Positions 18,153-26,840 of a stretch of 64,000 nucleotides of DNA are shown in pieces. The notes under the pieces were generated by a model. The model searched no databases and was not told where the DNA came from. It saw only the letters and a program-made list of their open reading frames with translations. The stretch covers positions 72,501 to 136,500 of the forward strand of contig NZ_JACGAG010000001.1 in the NCBI RefSeq assembly GCF_014050525.1, in the 5' to 3' direction. Position 1 is the first letter of the stretch, and every line of letters begins with the position of its first letter. A program made the position numbers and the translations under genes. Source of the stretch: Clostridium sp. cel8 (GTDB taxonomy: Bacteria; Bacillota; Clostridia; Clostridiales; Clostridiaceae).

Positions 18153-18494
18153 TTATTCCTCCATTCCATAGTTTTTCGCCACGTCGATGGCGTAATGATG
18201 ATATCCAGTATCATCCTCGTGACCAATATATCTACGCTCAGTCACTGTAAAATCATCGTTTAACAAAGCCGCTGTAATCTGTCTCTTCCGCTCTAAGTAG
18301 TTGCTCTTGGAAAATAGTGATATCCGTGCTTCCTGCACATCAAAGCAAGGTCGGTTATCCGCATGAACTTCAAAAACATCCGAAAGTGGGAGTATCACCA
18401 CGTACTCATCCGGTGCCAAACCTGAAAAAACCCCGGTTTCTACGGGGATAGGTATTGCTGTCAGAAGTGTATTTAGCTCCTCTAAGATATTCAT
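18153..18494 (-). CDS. Tail terminator/completion protein
   Basis: A 113-residue protein in the tail-terminator slot between the gp10-like protein and the tail tube gene. VVILPLSDVFEVHADNRPCFD and the ending HHYAIDVAKNYGMEE agree with small tail-terminator proteins of Firmicutes siphophages, which cap the tail tube and join it to the head. Its start overlaps the upstream stop by 4 bp. The assignment rests mostly on position. Confidence 0.65.
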   Translation of the reverse strand: MNILEELNTLLTAIPIPVETGVFSGLAPDEYVVILPLSDVFEVHADNRPCFDVQEARISLFSKSNYLERKRQITAALLNDDFTVTERRYIGHEDDTGYHHYAIDVAKNYGMEE

Positions 18495-18922
18495 ATTTTA
18501 TCAATCTCCTCCTCAAGCTTTGCGATCATCGCATTGATACAAGGTTTCCTAGATGCAGTTCTCGCAGGCTTTAGGAAGGGTTTTGCAGGCTGACCATGCT
18601 TACCATATTCAATGATTGTGGCAATTTTAGCATTGCTCTCACCATCAGAACGTGGCTCGGCAAAGCCAACTTTGACATTGAAGTTTCCGTTTCTATCTTG
18701 CTTTGCACTTGAAAGTCCTAGTGAAGATAGTAGCTCCCCAGTGCTTTTGGATGGATATTTTGTATTCTTACATATCACTTTACTTAGATTTCCCTTAACT
18801 TTATCCAGTACCACTTCACCGCCAACTTCCAGAACCTTAGGAAGAATTACATCGGTCTGGTCAGCTAATCGTGATACCTTTAAAAGGAATTCTTCTGGCA
18901 TCTTTATATTCACTTTTGCCAT
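18491..18922 (-). CDS. HK97 gp10-like head-tail protein
   Basis: About 143 residues from the ATG at 18922, chosen because GAGGTG lies six bases upstream; two earlier candidate starts overlap the preceding gene. The pattern, an N-terminal helix (LPKVLEVGGEVVLDKVKGNL) followed by TGELLSSLGLS and IATIIEYGKHGQPAKPFLKPA, is characteristic of the HK97-gp10 family. The 'G..G..A.PFL.PA' motif is the usual signature. It acts in head-tail joining. Confidence 0.82.
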   Translation of the reverse strand: MAKVNIKMPEEFLLKVSRLADQTDVILPKVLEVGGEVVLDKVKGNLSKVICKNTKYPSKSTGELLSSLGLSSAKQDRNGNFNVKVGFAEPRSDGESNAKIATIIEYGKHGQPAKPFLKPARTASRKPCINAMIAKLEEEIDKI

Positions 18923-18927
18923 ATCCA

Positions 18928-19263
18928 TCACCTCACGGTTGGTTCTATCTTTTCTGCTAAAACCTCGACATACATACCTCGGTTTCTAACATCATCAACA
19001 CTTAAAATCTGATATCTGCCATCATCACAAACGATGACCATTTCACTGGTCACCCTAAGGCCAGATATTTTTCTAAACCTAAATAGGGAAGTTGCAGAAG
19101 AAAATGATGCCCTATTTGCCCACCGCTCACTGCCATGCCGATCTTCCTTGTAGGCACGTACACTGGCAAGTATGTTATCGCCTATAGCAGCGAAACCATC
19201 CTTGTCTTTAATAGGCTCTGTACTGATGATATCAATAAAGGTGTTCATCTTTCCAAAACTCAT
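18928..19263 (-). CDS. Head-tail adaptor (head closure) protein
   Basis: A 111-residue protein of the phage head-tail joining family (SPP1 gp16-like). It shows FGKMNTFIDIIS at the start, a central RFRKISGLRVTSEMVIVCDDGRY, and an ending with SVDDVRNRGMYVEVLAEKI; 'I.DVRNRGMYVE' is typical. It lies between the connector protein and the gp10-like protein, the expected order. Confidence 0.82.
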   Translation of the reverse strand: MSFGKMNTFIDIISTEPIKDKDGFAAIGDNILASVRAYKEDRHGSERWANRASFSSATSLFRFRKISGLRVTSEMVIVCDDGRYQILSVDDVRNRGMYVEVLAEKIEPTVR

Positions 19264-19266
19264 AAT

Positions 19267-19584
19267 TTACACCTTCCAATCCCGGTCTAGTCTAAGTAGT
19301 AGGTTCACTGTGTTCCAAACCTGCTGCCCCGCCTGTACGCTATCGGCGAAGAAACCAGCCGTCGAGCCATCTCTGCTTTCGTAGAAATGACTCGACAACA
19401 TGATTACTGCCTGTTCAGTTGTTGGGGGCATGATGTTTTCAGTGTAATAACCCTCAGCAACATGCTGATAACTTTCCGCATAAGAGACGGCGGCTTTGAT
19501 GTAATGCAGCAGAAGTCCATCGTCTGCGTCATGCGTCAGGATCAGATTTGCTTTTACTTTAGGAAGAAGATTATCAGTTGTCAT
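19267..19584 (-). CDS. Head-tail connector protein (gp6-like)
   Basis: A 105-residue mostly helical protein. KANLILTHDADDGLLLHYIKAAVSYAESYQ and AVIMLSSHFYESRDGS are hallmarks of the gp6-like connector family, which forms a ring on the portal. AAGGAGGCGG precedes the ATG. It lies between the capsid/head fibre genes and the head closure gene. Confidence 0.85.
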   Translation of the reverse strand: MTTDNLLPKVKANLILTHDADDGLLLHYIKAAVSYAESYQHVAEGYYTENIMPPTTEQAVIMLSSHFYESRDGSTAGFFADSVQAGQQVWNTVNLLLRLDRDWKV

Positions 19585-19603
19585 GCCGTCCGCCTCCTTC
19601 CGG

Positions 19604-19984
19604 TCATTCTTCGTCTGTAGCCATTAACCCAGCCGCTTTTAGTTTAGCGAGCAGAGCATTAAAATCTGTGACAAGAGTGGCTGTATCCTCAGCTATGCTG
19701 TCGGCTTGATTAGCAGCCATTTTTACCAGCCCAGAGACTGACTCCGTAGCATCGGTAGGATATGTTGGAGCATACAGCTTACCATCTTCACCAATTTTGA
19801 TTTCGACAGTATCACCCTCATCAGCAGCGGCGGCTTTTACACCACCAAGAGTCTCCTCTGTTGCCACGAGAAGCGGATCGGCGGAGAGCCCCGTTACCGA
19901 GGCTCCTTCCTTGATTTCAAGTGTTCCGCCTATAACAGTTTTTTCTCCGCCTTGTTCGGTATAATTCTTAGTGTTATAGCTCAT
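19604..19984 (-). CDS. Head fibre protein
   Basis: A 126-residue protein. The central TLGGVKAAAADEGDTVEIKI and SGLVKMAANQADSIAED segments match the phage head fibre family, and the C-terminus is a short coiled coil (LVTDFNALLAKLKAAGLM). The gene follows the major capsid gene by 12 bp with TGGAGGTG upstream of its ATG. Such proteins decorate the capsid surface and are usually dispensable. Confidence 0.75.
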   Translation of the reverse strand: MSYNTKNYTEQGGEKTVIGGTLEIKEGASVTGLSADPLLVATEETLGGVKAAAADEGDTVEIKIGEDGKLYAPTYPTDATESVSGLVKMAANQADSIAEDTATLVTDFNALLAKLKAAGLMATDEE

Positions 19985-19996
19985 AACGCACCTCCA

Positions 19997-21202
19997 TTAA
20001 GCTTTCTGCTGAAGTACTTTTATGGCTTCAGGTAGAATTAATTTTCCATCCACACGCTGAGTAGCAACAAAGCCTACTTGACCAGTAACAGCATAAAGTT
20101 CATTAAGCCTCTTAAATACACGACCCTGACGATCAGCTACCCAGTAATAACTAAAATCACCAAATGCGATACTCTTTGCAGCTGCAGCAATAGTTGGCAT
20201 ATATGCAGAAGTATACAATGGTCGATTGAGGATAGTATCCGGTGTACCTGCCTGTAAGGAAGGTTGCCATAGGTACTGTCCTTGACCATCCTTTAGTTTA
20301 CGGATTGCTTTTACAGTGGCGTCGTTCATAACGAATACAGCCTTATTACGGTAAGGTGCCTTTAATGAATAGAACAGATCAAGAACCTCGTCCATAGTGA
20401 TTGCCGTAGCACCTGCAGTAGTCACACCAATTTGGGCACCACCTGTAGAAGCAAGGATACCTGTCGGTTTTCCAGATCCATCACCGGTAAAGAAAGCTTC
20501 TTCCTCTTTGTTACCGATACGCCTTGCAAACTCCTTAGAGATGTAGGCTTCAAGATTGAACACAGAATCGTTAAGAAGCTCCTCGGAAACTTTGATCATG
20601 GTAGCGAGTTTGTAAGCTCCTATAGAAACCTGTCCGAAACTATCATCGCTATCTGGGATAGTGCCTTCTTCATCCACCCAAGAAGCAGTACCTTTTGTAG
20701 CTACAACAGGAATTTTCCTATCACCAGAAGATGTATTGATAACATTGGCCAGTGAACGGAAAATGTTCTCTTCCTCAAGAGCCTCTACTAAGGTACGTTC
20801 AAACTCGTCAGGCACAAGATAACCACCCTCGGAGTCTGTACCGATTTGAAGGGCATTTCTTACGTTTACATCAAGGCCTTCACCTGCACGAGTACGCATA
20901 GCATTCCAGAATGCTTTCTTGTACTCTGCAGACGCACGTCCTGTCTTATCTTCAGCATGTTTGGACGGTGTGTTTGTAATAGGGCTACTAGTGGCTTTGG
21001 AAAGTTCTAAGTCAATAACCGCCTGACGTTCCAAACGTTCTATTTCCTTACCAAGTGCAACAACTTCAGCTTCCATCTTTTCATAGGTTTGTGTGTCCTC
21101 TGCGGATAACAATCCATCACCGCCACGTTTTGAATCAAGGAATGCCTTCGCCGCATCCCAAACCTTAGCGCGTTTCTCGCGCAATTCAAGAATTTTACTC
21201 AT
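19997..21202 (-). CDS. Major capsid protein, HK97 fold
   Basis: A 401-residue capsid precursor. The first 100 residues are a charged coiled-coil scaffold (LREKRAKVWDAAKAFLDSKR, AEVVALGKEIERLERQA) expected to be removed by the protease next door. The HK97-fold body follows, with EGGYLVPDEFERTLVEAL, TMIKVSEELLNDSVFNLEAY, FFTGDGSGKPTGILAS and the ending DGKLILPEAIKVLQQK. It is preceded by AAAGGAGG. Confidence 0.95.
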   Translation of the reverse strand: MSKILELREKRAKVWDAAKAFLDSKRGGDGLLSAEDTQTYEKMEAEVVALGKEIERLERQAVIDLELSKATSSPITNTPSKHAEDKTGRASAEYKKAFWNAMRTRAGEGLDVNVRNALQIGTDSEGGYLVPDEFERTLVEALEEENIFRSLANVINTSSGDRKIPVVATKGTASWVDEEGTIPDSDDSFGQVSIGAYKLATMIKVSEELLNDSVFNLEAYISKEFARRIGNKEEEAFFTGDGSGKPTGILASTGGAQIGVTTAGATAITMDEVLDLFYSLKAPYRNKAVFVMNDATVKAIRKLKDGQGQYLWQPSLQAGTPDTILNRPLYTSAYMPTIAAAAKSIAFGDFSYYWVADRQGRVFKRLNELYAVTGQVGFVATQRVDGKLILPEAIKVLQQKA

Positions 21203-21221
21203 TGTTATTTCCTCCTTTAAA

Positions 21222-21911
21222 TTAGTGAGAAATTAAAGAAAGCCGCTTATCCAGCGACTCTATAGGTGTACCTGTTTTTTGTTTTTGTTTTTTAGGTAGT
21301 TTGCTAATAAGTGAGTTAGTAACCGCCATCCTGCTAAAGATAAGGCTATCCGTCAAATCCGGTGTTTCATTTTCCATAAACATGATCTTATCTGCAAAAC
21401 CCAGTTCGATGGCTTTATTTGCATTCATCCATGATTCTGCATCCATCAGATGAGAAAGCTTTGTTCGGGAAAGACCAGTCTTTAACTCATAGGCATTAAT
21501 AATACTTTCCTTAACCTCATCTAATAGAGCTTTAGCTCGTAGCATTTCCTCGCTATCACCGATGGCAATAGTCGAAGGGTTATGAATCATAATCATGGAT
21601 ACCGGCGACATATATACATCTCCACCCGCCATTGCAATAACAGAAGCTGCACTTGCCGCAAGCCCGTCAATTTTTACAGTGACCTTTCCTGTATAGTCCA
21701 TAAGCATGTTGTAAATCTGAGCTGCTGCAAACACATCCCCGCCAGGAGAGTTAATCCACACTGTAATATCACCGGTGCCAGCCAGCAGTTCATCTTTGAA
21801 CATCTTAGGTGTGACCTCATCACCCCACCACGTTTCTTCGGATATCACTCCATTTAAATAGAGAGTGCGCCCTTCATCAGAATCTCGCACCCAATTCCAG
21901 AACTTCTTCAT
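21222..21911 (-). CDS. ClpP-like head maturation protease
   Basis: A 229-residue serine protease of the ClpP-like prohead family. Visible features are VWINSPGGDVFAAAQIYNML (oxyanion and substrate groove), GLAASAASVIAMAGG with the catalytic Ser, MIHNPST with the catalytic His, and a downstream acidic region for the Asp. It should cut the scaffold domain from the capsid protein encoded next. Its start abuts the portal stop. Confidence 0.93.
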   Translation of the reverse strand: MKKFWNWVRDSDEGRTLYLNGVISEETWWGDEVTPKMFKDELLAGTGDITVWINSPGGDVFAAAQIYNMLMDYTGKVTVKIDGLAASAASVIAMAGGDVYMSPVSMIMIHNPSTIAIGDSEEMLRAKALLDEVKESIINAYELKTGLSRTKLSHLMDAESWMNANKAIELGFADKIMFMENETPDLTDSLIFSRMAVTNSLISKLPKKQKQKTGTPIESLDKRLSLISH

Positions 21912-23156
21912 TTACTGACCTCCTTCGGTTTTGGCAAACGCTCCTGCGTCAGCCAATTTCGTCATATTTCCGTTAACCAGATATAAATCGCCACCTTCCT
22001 CAGCTGGGATACGGTTCATGTCCTCCAATTCACGGATATCATTAGCTGACATCCAGCCATTTTGTCGCCCAATAGCATAGCCATTCATTCGGCTTTGATA
22101 ATCGCCGCGAAGCAGACCATCTAAATTGAACTTGATGAATACTGATGTTTTCTCAGAAGGCAAAATAAGCGATTGCTGGAGACTTTGCTCCCATCTCACC
22201 ACCCACGGATCGAGAGTGTATTTTACAAACTCCAAAGACTGCTGCTCGATATTAGAGAAGCTAGATTTCTCAAGATCTCCCACCATATGAGGAGGCACAC
22301 GGAAAATCCTTGCAATCTCATTGATTTGAAATTTCCGTGTTTCTAAAAACTGAGCCTGTTCTGGAGGTATACCGATGGCTTGAAACTTCATGCCCTCTTC
22401 CAATACAGCGATTTTATGTGCCTTAGCTGTGCCTTGGTAAGCACTATTCCAGCTATCCTTGACTCTCTGTATGTCTTTAATTACTCCTGGGTGCTCCAGC
22501 ACACCGCCGGGATTGGCTCCATTAGCAAAGAATGCCGCACCGTATTCTTCGGTAGCAAGTGACATACCGATTGCATTTTTTGCCATAGCAATAGGGCTAT
22601 AGCCAATGAGTCCATCAAAGCCCAAGCCTGGTATGTGAAGTACATCATCTTTGCGAAGTGTGACATACCCGCCCTTTGGATTCAGGCCACTTTCGTCTGT
22701 ATCCCGGTAGTAGGTATAAACCAGTTCACCATTTGATGCTCGACTTACTTCCATCTTGTTAGGAAGTAGAGGATAAAGCGCAATTGCCTGGCCACGACCA
22801 TTTCGAACTATCTGTGCATAAGCATTGCCCCAAAGTAAAAGATGACTCATCAGTGTTTCTCGAAACACAAATGAAGTCATCTCTGGATTTGGTTCATCAT
22901 GAAGAAGGTAATACAAAGGGTGGAAAGGAATCTTTTCTTTACCTCCATCAGAACGATATCTATATACATGTAGTGGCAGTCCAGCAATAGCTTCAGCTAG
23001 TATTCTTACGCAGGCATACACCGCTGTTGCTTGCATTGCAGTACGCTCATTTACTGTTTTGCCAGATGATGTACCGCCGAATAGGAAGGAAAATGCGCTA
23101 CCCACACGGTTTTGCGGTTTGTCCCTTGAACGAAACAGTCCTTTTAATAAATTCAT
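21912..23156 (-). CDS. Phage portal protein (HK97 type)
   Basis: About 414 residues from the ATG at 23156, which follows GGAGGTGAGGCCT; the frame extends 12 codons upstream only through a TTG without a site. Portal family signatures include TAVYACVRILAEAIAGLPLHVY, NPEMTSFVFRETLMSHLLLWGNAY, DVLHIPGLGFDGLIGYSPI and the C-terminal IEQQSLEFVKYTLDPWVVRWEQ. It forms the dodecameric DNA gate at the capsid vertex and lies between the large terminase and protease genes. Confidence 0.95.
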   Translation of the reverse strand: MNLLKGLFRSRDKPQNRVGSAFSFLFGGTSSGKTVNERTAMQATAVYACVRILAEAIAGLPLHVYRYRSDGGKEKIPFHPLYYLLHDEPNPEMTSFVFRETLMSHLLLWGNAYAQIVRNGRGQAIALYPLLPNKMEVSRASNGELVYTYYRDTDESGLNPKGGYVTLRKDDVLHIPGLGFDGLIGYSPIAMAKNAIGMSLATEEYGAAFFANGANPGGVLEHPGVIKDIQRVKDSWNSAYQGTAKAHKIAVLEEGMKFQAIGIPPEQAQFLETRKFQINEIARIFRVPPHMVGDLEKSSFSNIEQQSLEFVKYTLDPWVVRWEQSLQQSLILPSEKTSVFIKFNLDGLLRGDYQSRMNGYAIGRQNGWMSANDIRELEDMNRIPAEEGGDLYLVNGNMTKLADAGAFAKTEGGQ

Positions 23157-23206
23157 AGGCCTCACCTCCAAATTGAAAGAATTACACCACAAACAATCAT
23201 TGAAAT

Positions 23207-24811
23207 TTATAGAATTATTAAACCTCTCTCGTCATACACCGAGTCTCCACTATTACCTGGTCCACAGCGGATGGCGCGGTCGAGTGCCATAATAGTTGCC
23301 ACTGCTCCATCTATTTTTTCTGTACTTTTTTCCTTGTCCGGTTTTATATTTCCAGCCGGATCTGTTTTTATATAGATGTTATCCATCATCCACCGTAGTA
23401 CTGGATGCCCGCCGTGTGCTATTCTTTCTTCTAATGTCAATTTCATAAGTTCCTTTGTAGGTGGTGACATATCTTTAAAACCTTGACCGAAAGGAACTAC
23501 AGTAAAGCCTAACCCTTCAAGATTTTGCACCATCTGAACAGCGCCCCAGCGGTCAAAAGCAATCTCTCGAATGTTGTACTTTTCCCCCAGTTCTTCAATG
23601 AATTTTTCAATGTATCCATAATGGACTACATTTCCCTCGGTGGTTAAAATATAGCCTTGCTTCTCCCAAAGATCGTATTGCACGTGGTCTCGTCGAACTC
23701 GGAGGTCAATATTATCCTCCGGCATCCAAAAATACGGGAGAACGGTATATTTATCTGTTTCATCTTCCGGTGGGAACACCAGCACGAAGGCTGTAATGTC
23801 AGTGGTAGAGGATAAATCAAGTCCTCCATAGCATACTCTACCTTCAAGGCTCTCTGGTTTTACTGGAAACGCACAGGCATCCCACTTTGCCATTGGCATC
23901 CAACGGACAGATTGCTTAACCCACTGGTTCAGACGCAGCTGTCGAAAGCTATTTTCCTCAGCAGGGTTCTGTTTTGCGCTTTCACAAGCTGCTCTAACTT
24001 TATCGATACTTACTGTAATTCCTAGGCTTGGATTTGCTTTCTTCCATACTTTGGGATCAGTCCAATCATCCTCTTCTTTGGCACCGTAGATTACGGGATA
24101 AAAAGTAGGATCGTATTTTCTGCCCTCAATAATATCAACCGCTTTTTGGTGTGTTTCATAGCAGATACTCTGGGTATCCGTCCCTGCAGTGGTGATAAGA
24201 AAATATAGCGGTTGGGTCCTCGCATCACCAGACCCTTTTGTCATAACATCAAATAGTTTCCTATTTGGCTGAGTATGAAGTTCATCAAAAACAACACCAT
24301 GTATATTGAAGCCGTGTTTTGAATAGGCTTCAGCCGACAATACCTGATAAAAGCTGTTGGTCGGCAGGTACACCAGTCGTTTAGTTGAAGTCAGCAACTT
24401 CACTCGTTTATTCAGCGCTGGACACATCCGCACCATATCGGCTGCTACTTCAAATACAATTGATGCCTGCTGGCGATCTGCGGCACAACCGTATACCTCT
24501 GCTCGTTCTTCACCATCTCCACAAGTGAGGAGAAGTGCGATTGCTGCTGCAAGCTCGCTTTTTCCCATCTTTTTAGGTATTTCTATATAAGCCGTGTTAA
24601 ACTGCCGGTATCCATTAGGTTTTAAGATACCGAATAAATCACGGACAATTTGCTCCTGCCAATCGATAAGTTCAAAAGGCTTGCCTGCCCATGAACCTTT
24701 CGTATGGGAGAGTGCTTCGATAAAAGCCACAGCGTAATCAGCAGCGTCCTTATCGTAATATGACCCTTCAGCTATAAAGGCGGTCGGCTTATATTTCTTC
24801 AGTTTCCGCAT
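23207..24811 (-). CDS. terL: Terminase large subunit
   Basis: DNA packaging ATPase/nuclease of about 534 residues. The N-terminal ATPase has a Walker A variant (PKKMGKSELAAA), Walker B VVFDELHT and an ITTAGT coupling motif. The C-terminal RNase H-like nuclease begins CYGGLDLSSTTDITAF and includes IREIAFDRWGA and TEKIDGAVATIMALDRA. The ATG at 24811 follows GGGGCGGTG. An ATG 30 bp upstream lies in the T-run of a terminator and has no binding site. It is separated from the small subunit by about 5.3 kb of cargo genes. Confidence 0.95.
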   Translation of the reverse strand: MRKLKKYKPTAFIAEGSYYDKDAADYAVAFIEALSHTKGSWAGKPFELIDWQEQIVRDLFGILKPNGYRQFNTAYIEIPKKMGKSELAAAIALLLTCGDGEERAEVYGCAADRQQASIVFEVAADMVRMCPALNKRVKLLTSTKRLVYLPTNSFYQVLSAEAYSKHGFNIHGVVFDELHTQPNRKLFDVMTKGSGDARTQPLYFLITTAGTDTQSICYETHQKAVDIIEGRKYDPTFYPVIYGAKEEDDWTDPKVWKKANPSLGITVSIDKVRAACESAKQNPAEENSFRQLRLNQWVKQSVRWMPMAKWDACAFPVKPESLEGRVCYGGLDLSSTTDITAFVLVFPPEDETDKYTVLPYFWMPEDNIDLRVRRDHVQYDLWEKQGYILTTEGNVVHYGYIEKFIEELGEKYNIREIAFDRWGAVQMVQNLEGLGFTVVPFGQGFKDMSPPTKELMKLTLEERIAHGGHPVLRWMMDNIYIKTDPAGNIKPDKEKSTEKIDGAVATIMALDRAIRCGPGNSGDSVYDERGLIIL

Positions 24812-24840
24812 AAACACCGCCCCTTTTATGGAAAAGGACA

Positions 24841-24878
24841 TAAGAAAAGAGCCTCAATCCTATAGATGAAGCCCTTTT
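24841..24878 (-). terminator. Intrinsic terminator between the cargo block and terL
   Basis: Minus-strand AAAAGGGCTTCA ... TGAGGCTCTTTT (24845-24878) followed by CTTAT. It marks the end of the cargo transcript and argues against the upstream terL start. Confidence 0.65.
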
Positions 24879-24899
24879 CTCTATCCTATTTAGATTTAG

Positions 24900-25088
24900 T
24901 TATTTCTTTTTATCCACTTCACCCGTCAGTATGAAATGGGCATATTCTGCTTTATGGTCTATTAAATAGACTACCAATTCATAAAACCCTCGTTCATTTG
25001 CCTCATACTGTACTCGGTCCACATCAAACATATTTGTGACTCCACTTTCTCGGATGGAAAGGATTTGTTGCTTAATTATCTCATTCAT
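24900..25088 (-). CDS. DUF5049-type phage protein
   Basis: A 62-residue protein starting MNEIIKQQILSIRESGVTNM and continuing MFDVDRVQYEANERGFYELV, which is the DUF5049 pattern. Its start overlaps the cyclotransferase gene by 8 bp. It is the last member of the amidoligase-cyclotransferase group before the terminator. No function is known. The constant company of amidoligase and cyclotransferase in phages suggests a role in the same process. Confidence 0.75.
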   Translation of the reverse strand: MNEIIKQQILSIRESGVTNMFDVDRVQYEANERGFYELVVYLIDHKAEYAHFILTGEVDKKK

Positions 25089-25539
25089 TGGCTACCTCCT
25101 CCGATTCTATTGAATCAGTTGTAGCTTTGCGCAGGATTTCCACATCGAAGCCCGCACTCTTATAGCCTTCTAAAATTGTACTGTAATAATAACAACTCGG
25201 CTGTCCAAGCGGTCTACCATCATTCATGATGTAGACCATCGCCTTGACGGTTTTGCTTCCCAACTTCACTTTTATTGTTTCCTTTCGATAAAGGAACGGC
25301 CATCCCTCGTAACGGTCAAGTGCCGCTTCATCGGTCGGTGTAATCTCCCAAACTAAAACTGGTACGTTGCCACCCTCAAAAGGCTCGATTGTCGCCACAG
25401 CGCCCGCGTGTGCCCCTCTAAATAATAGGCGGTGGTCATTGATTTGACTTGCTCCTACCACCTTCGCTGTGGGGCATCTGTCGGCCATTTGCTTTAGATT
25501 AAGGTTGGAGCCATAGGCAAGATATAATTTATTCTTCAT
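25081..25539 (-). CDS. Gamma-glutamylcyclotransferase-like (AIG2/GGCT fold) enzyme
   Basis: A 152-residue enzyme with the GGCT fold signature YLAYGSNLN at residues 6-14 (substrate-binding loop) and the catalytic glutamate in LDRYEGWP near residue 79. YRKETIKVKL and VYIMND complete the fold. Members cleave gamma-glutamyl amides with release of 5-oxoproline. The gene lies 38 bp after the amidoligase and overlaps DUF5049. An ATP-grasp-type amidoligase beside a GGCT has been predicted as an amide-forming and amide-removing pair. The real substrate is unknown. Confidence 0.85.
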   Translation of the reverse strand: MKNKLYLAYGSNLNLKQMADRCPTAKVVGASQINDHRLLFRGAHAGAVATIEPFEGGNVPVLVWEITPTDEAALDRYEGWPFLYRKETIKVKLGSKTVKAMVYIMNDGRPLGQPSCYYYSTILEGYKSAGFDVEILRKATTDSIESEEVANE

Positions 25540-25577
25540 TGTAATCCTCCTTCTTAGCTTTGTGGGTTAGGGGCAGC

Positions 25578-26477
25578 TCAGGCCGCCCGAAACCGCCATG
25601 CAGCTGAACCCGAAAGTGCTGCTGTCAAATGTTCTCTGCAGTTTGCAAATTCATCTCCAATGAAACCAATTCGGTTTAGATAGGTTCTCATGGCAAATTT
25701 TTCGTTTTCCACCTGCGGTTTCTTTGCTGATGCACACTTTTGTGTTAAGGCTTGGTGGTTGATGGCAAGTGCTAGAACAATGTAGCTTCTTATCTTTCCT
25801 GCATGAAGTTCGCTATTGAATCCTCTAAGTTCAACTGTATGGTTTCCGGTAAAAAAGCTGTGAAGGTTGAGGAAATGGTAGCGGCTGTTGTGATAATGAG
25901 TGCTTCTACTCTCGCTGTAGCCCTCGTACCAAATGTCCTCAATTTGTCTCATGGTTCTAGGCTTTTTACGGTTTATCTTCTCAACCAAAATGCTGTCCAT
26001 CTTTTTGCAGTAATTCATTCTCTGCGGTGCAATCTGAAGTGCTTTATAAAATAAGTCATTTTTACTTGCAATGATATTTACAAAGTTTCGAATGCTTCGT
26101 GGGGTATGTTCAGCACCGTCTAGATGAATGTGAATTCCGCAAGATGTATTTGTAAAGGCTCCAGCTTTGCGAAGCTTTCTTACTAGCTCTTGCAAAGTTT
26201 CAATGTCCTCCCGATAGGTTAGTATTGGGCTAACCAGCTCAACACTATAATCTCTACCTGCAGCTACTTTTCTTCTACCTTCTTTTCTTTGGCAGTTGAT
26301 GCTCCCATCGTACATAAACTTCCACACTCGACCATCTGAAGTTTTTACCTTCTTGGTGTCGTAGTAAGTCCCGCCTTCACTGTAAATGCCTTGCAAAAAC
26401 TCTGCAGCGACTCTAGCCGCCCTTTCCCTTGTAATCCCTGTAAATTCAATCTCAATCCCGAATTTTGCACTTAACAT
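25578..26477 (-). CDS. Phage amidoligase (ATP-dependent COOH-NH2 ligase family)
   Basis: A 299-residue enzyme. The N-terminus KFGIEIEFTGITRERAARVA carries the (F/Y)G-x-E-x-E-(F/L) motif of the amidoligase family. SVELVSPIL and SCGIHIHLDG supply further acidic and His metal-binding residues. TVELRGFNSELHAGKIRSY is the C-terminal catalytic region. Amidoligases join a carboxylate to an amine using ATP. The last 40 residues (from VENEKFAMRTYLNRIGFIG) are not part of the family core and recur at the end of the protein at 26840-27628. A promoter-like repeat precedes the gene. It forms a group with the downstream GGCT and DUF5049 genes. Confidence 0.88.
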   Translation of the reverse strand: MLSAKFGIEIEFTGITRERAARVAAEFLQGIYSEGGTYYDTKKVKTSDGRVWKFMYDGSINCQRKEGRRKVAAGRDYSVELVSPILTYREDIETLQELVRKLRKAGAFTNTSCGIHIHLDGAEHTPRSIRNFVNIIASKNDLFYKALQIAPQRMNYCKKMDSILVEKINRKKPRTMRQIEDIWYEGYSESRSTHYHNSRYHFLNLHSFFTGNHTVELRGFNSELHAGKIRSYIVLALAINHQALTQKCASAKKPQVENEKFAMRTYLNRIGFIGDEFANCREHLTAALSGSAAWRFRAA

Positions 26478-26515
26478 CGTGTCTCGCTCCTTTTAAAGTG
26501 TGTTTGTCCTTTCGG

Positions 26516-26553
26516 CATGTACATATATCACTCTAAAAGGCTTATATAGCAAG
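26516..26553 (-). promoter_or_regulatory. Promoter-like repeat ahead of the amidoligase
   Basis: On the minus strand, TTGCTA (26548-26553) is followed after 17 bp by GATATA, or after 19 bp by an extended -10, TGATATATG. The core AGCCTTTTAGAGTGATATAT is almost identical to the sequence ahead of the gene at 26840-27628. The leader from here to the start codon is short. Confidence 0.5.
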
Positions 26554-26612
26554 ACAATTCTGCAATACAAATCTACATATTTACTGCCATATTGGGCTTA
26601 AAATGTGTATTT

Positions 26613-26840
26613 TTATTCTTCGATTTTCTTGCATAAATCCTCTCCAAAAACCACTCCAAGGGAACTGCCTGAATCCCAACTGACGTGGATAGTTCCCATA
26701 TCATCAACACTAGTAACCGTACCTTTATCTCCTGGCTGAAGCTTGGTATAAGGGTCATTCATCTTAAGTAGCATGACACGAGTTCCTGGAGTGTAATAAC
26801 TTCTAAGTTGCTTTAGCATTTCTGGGTGAATGATATTCAT
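26613..26840 (-). CDS. DUF4314 protein
   Basis: A 75-residue protein: PGTRVMLLKMNDPYTKLQPG, then DKGTVTSVDDMGTIHVSWDS and GSSLGVVFGED. This is the DUF4314 pattern, a small beta-barrel of SH3/KOW type, as judged by the alternating 'G-V-x-x-V-D-D-x-G-T-I-x-V-x-W-D' spacing. It begins at the stop of the upstream protein (one-base overlap), so the two are coupled. DUF4314 is a constant neighbour of phage amidoligases. Its function is unknown; nucleic acid or protein binding is a guess from the fold. Confidence 0.78.
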   Translation of the reverse strand: MNIIHPEMLKQLRSYYTPGTRVMLLKMNDPYTKLQPGDKGTVTSVDDMGTIHVSWDSGSSLGVVFGEDLCKKIEE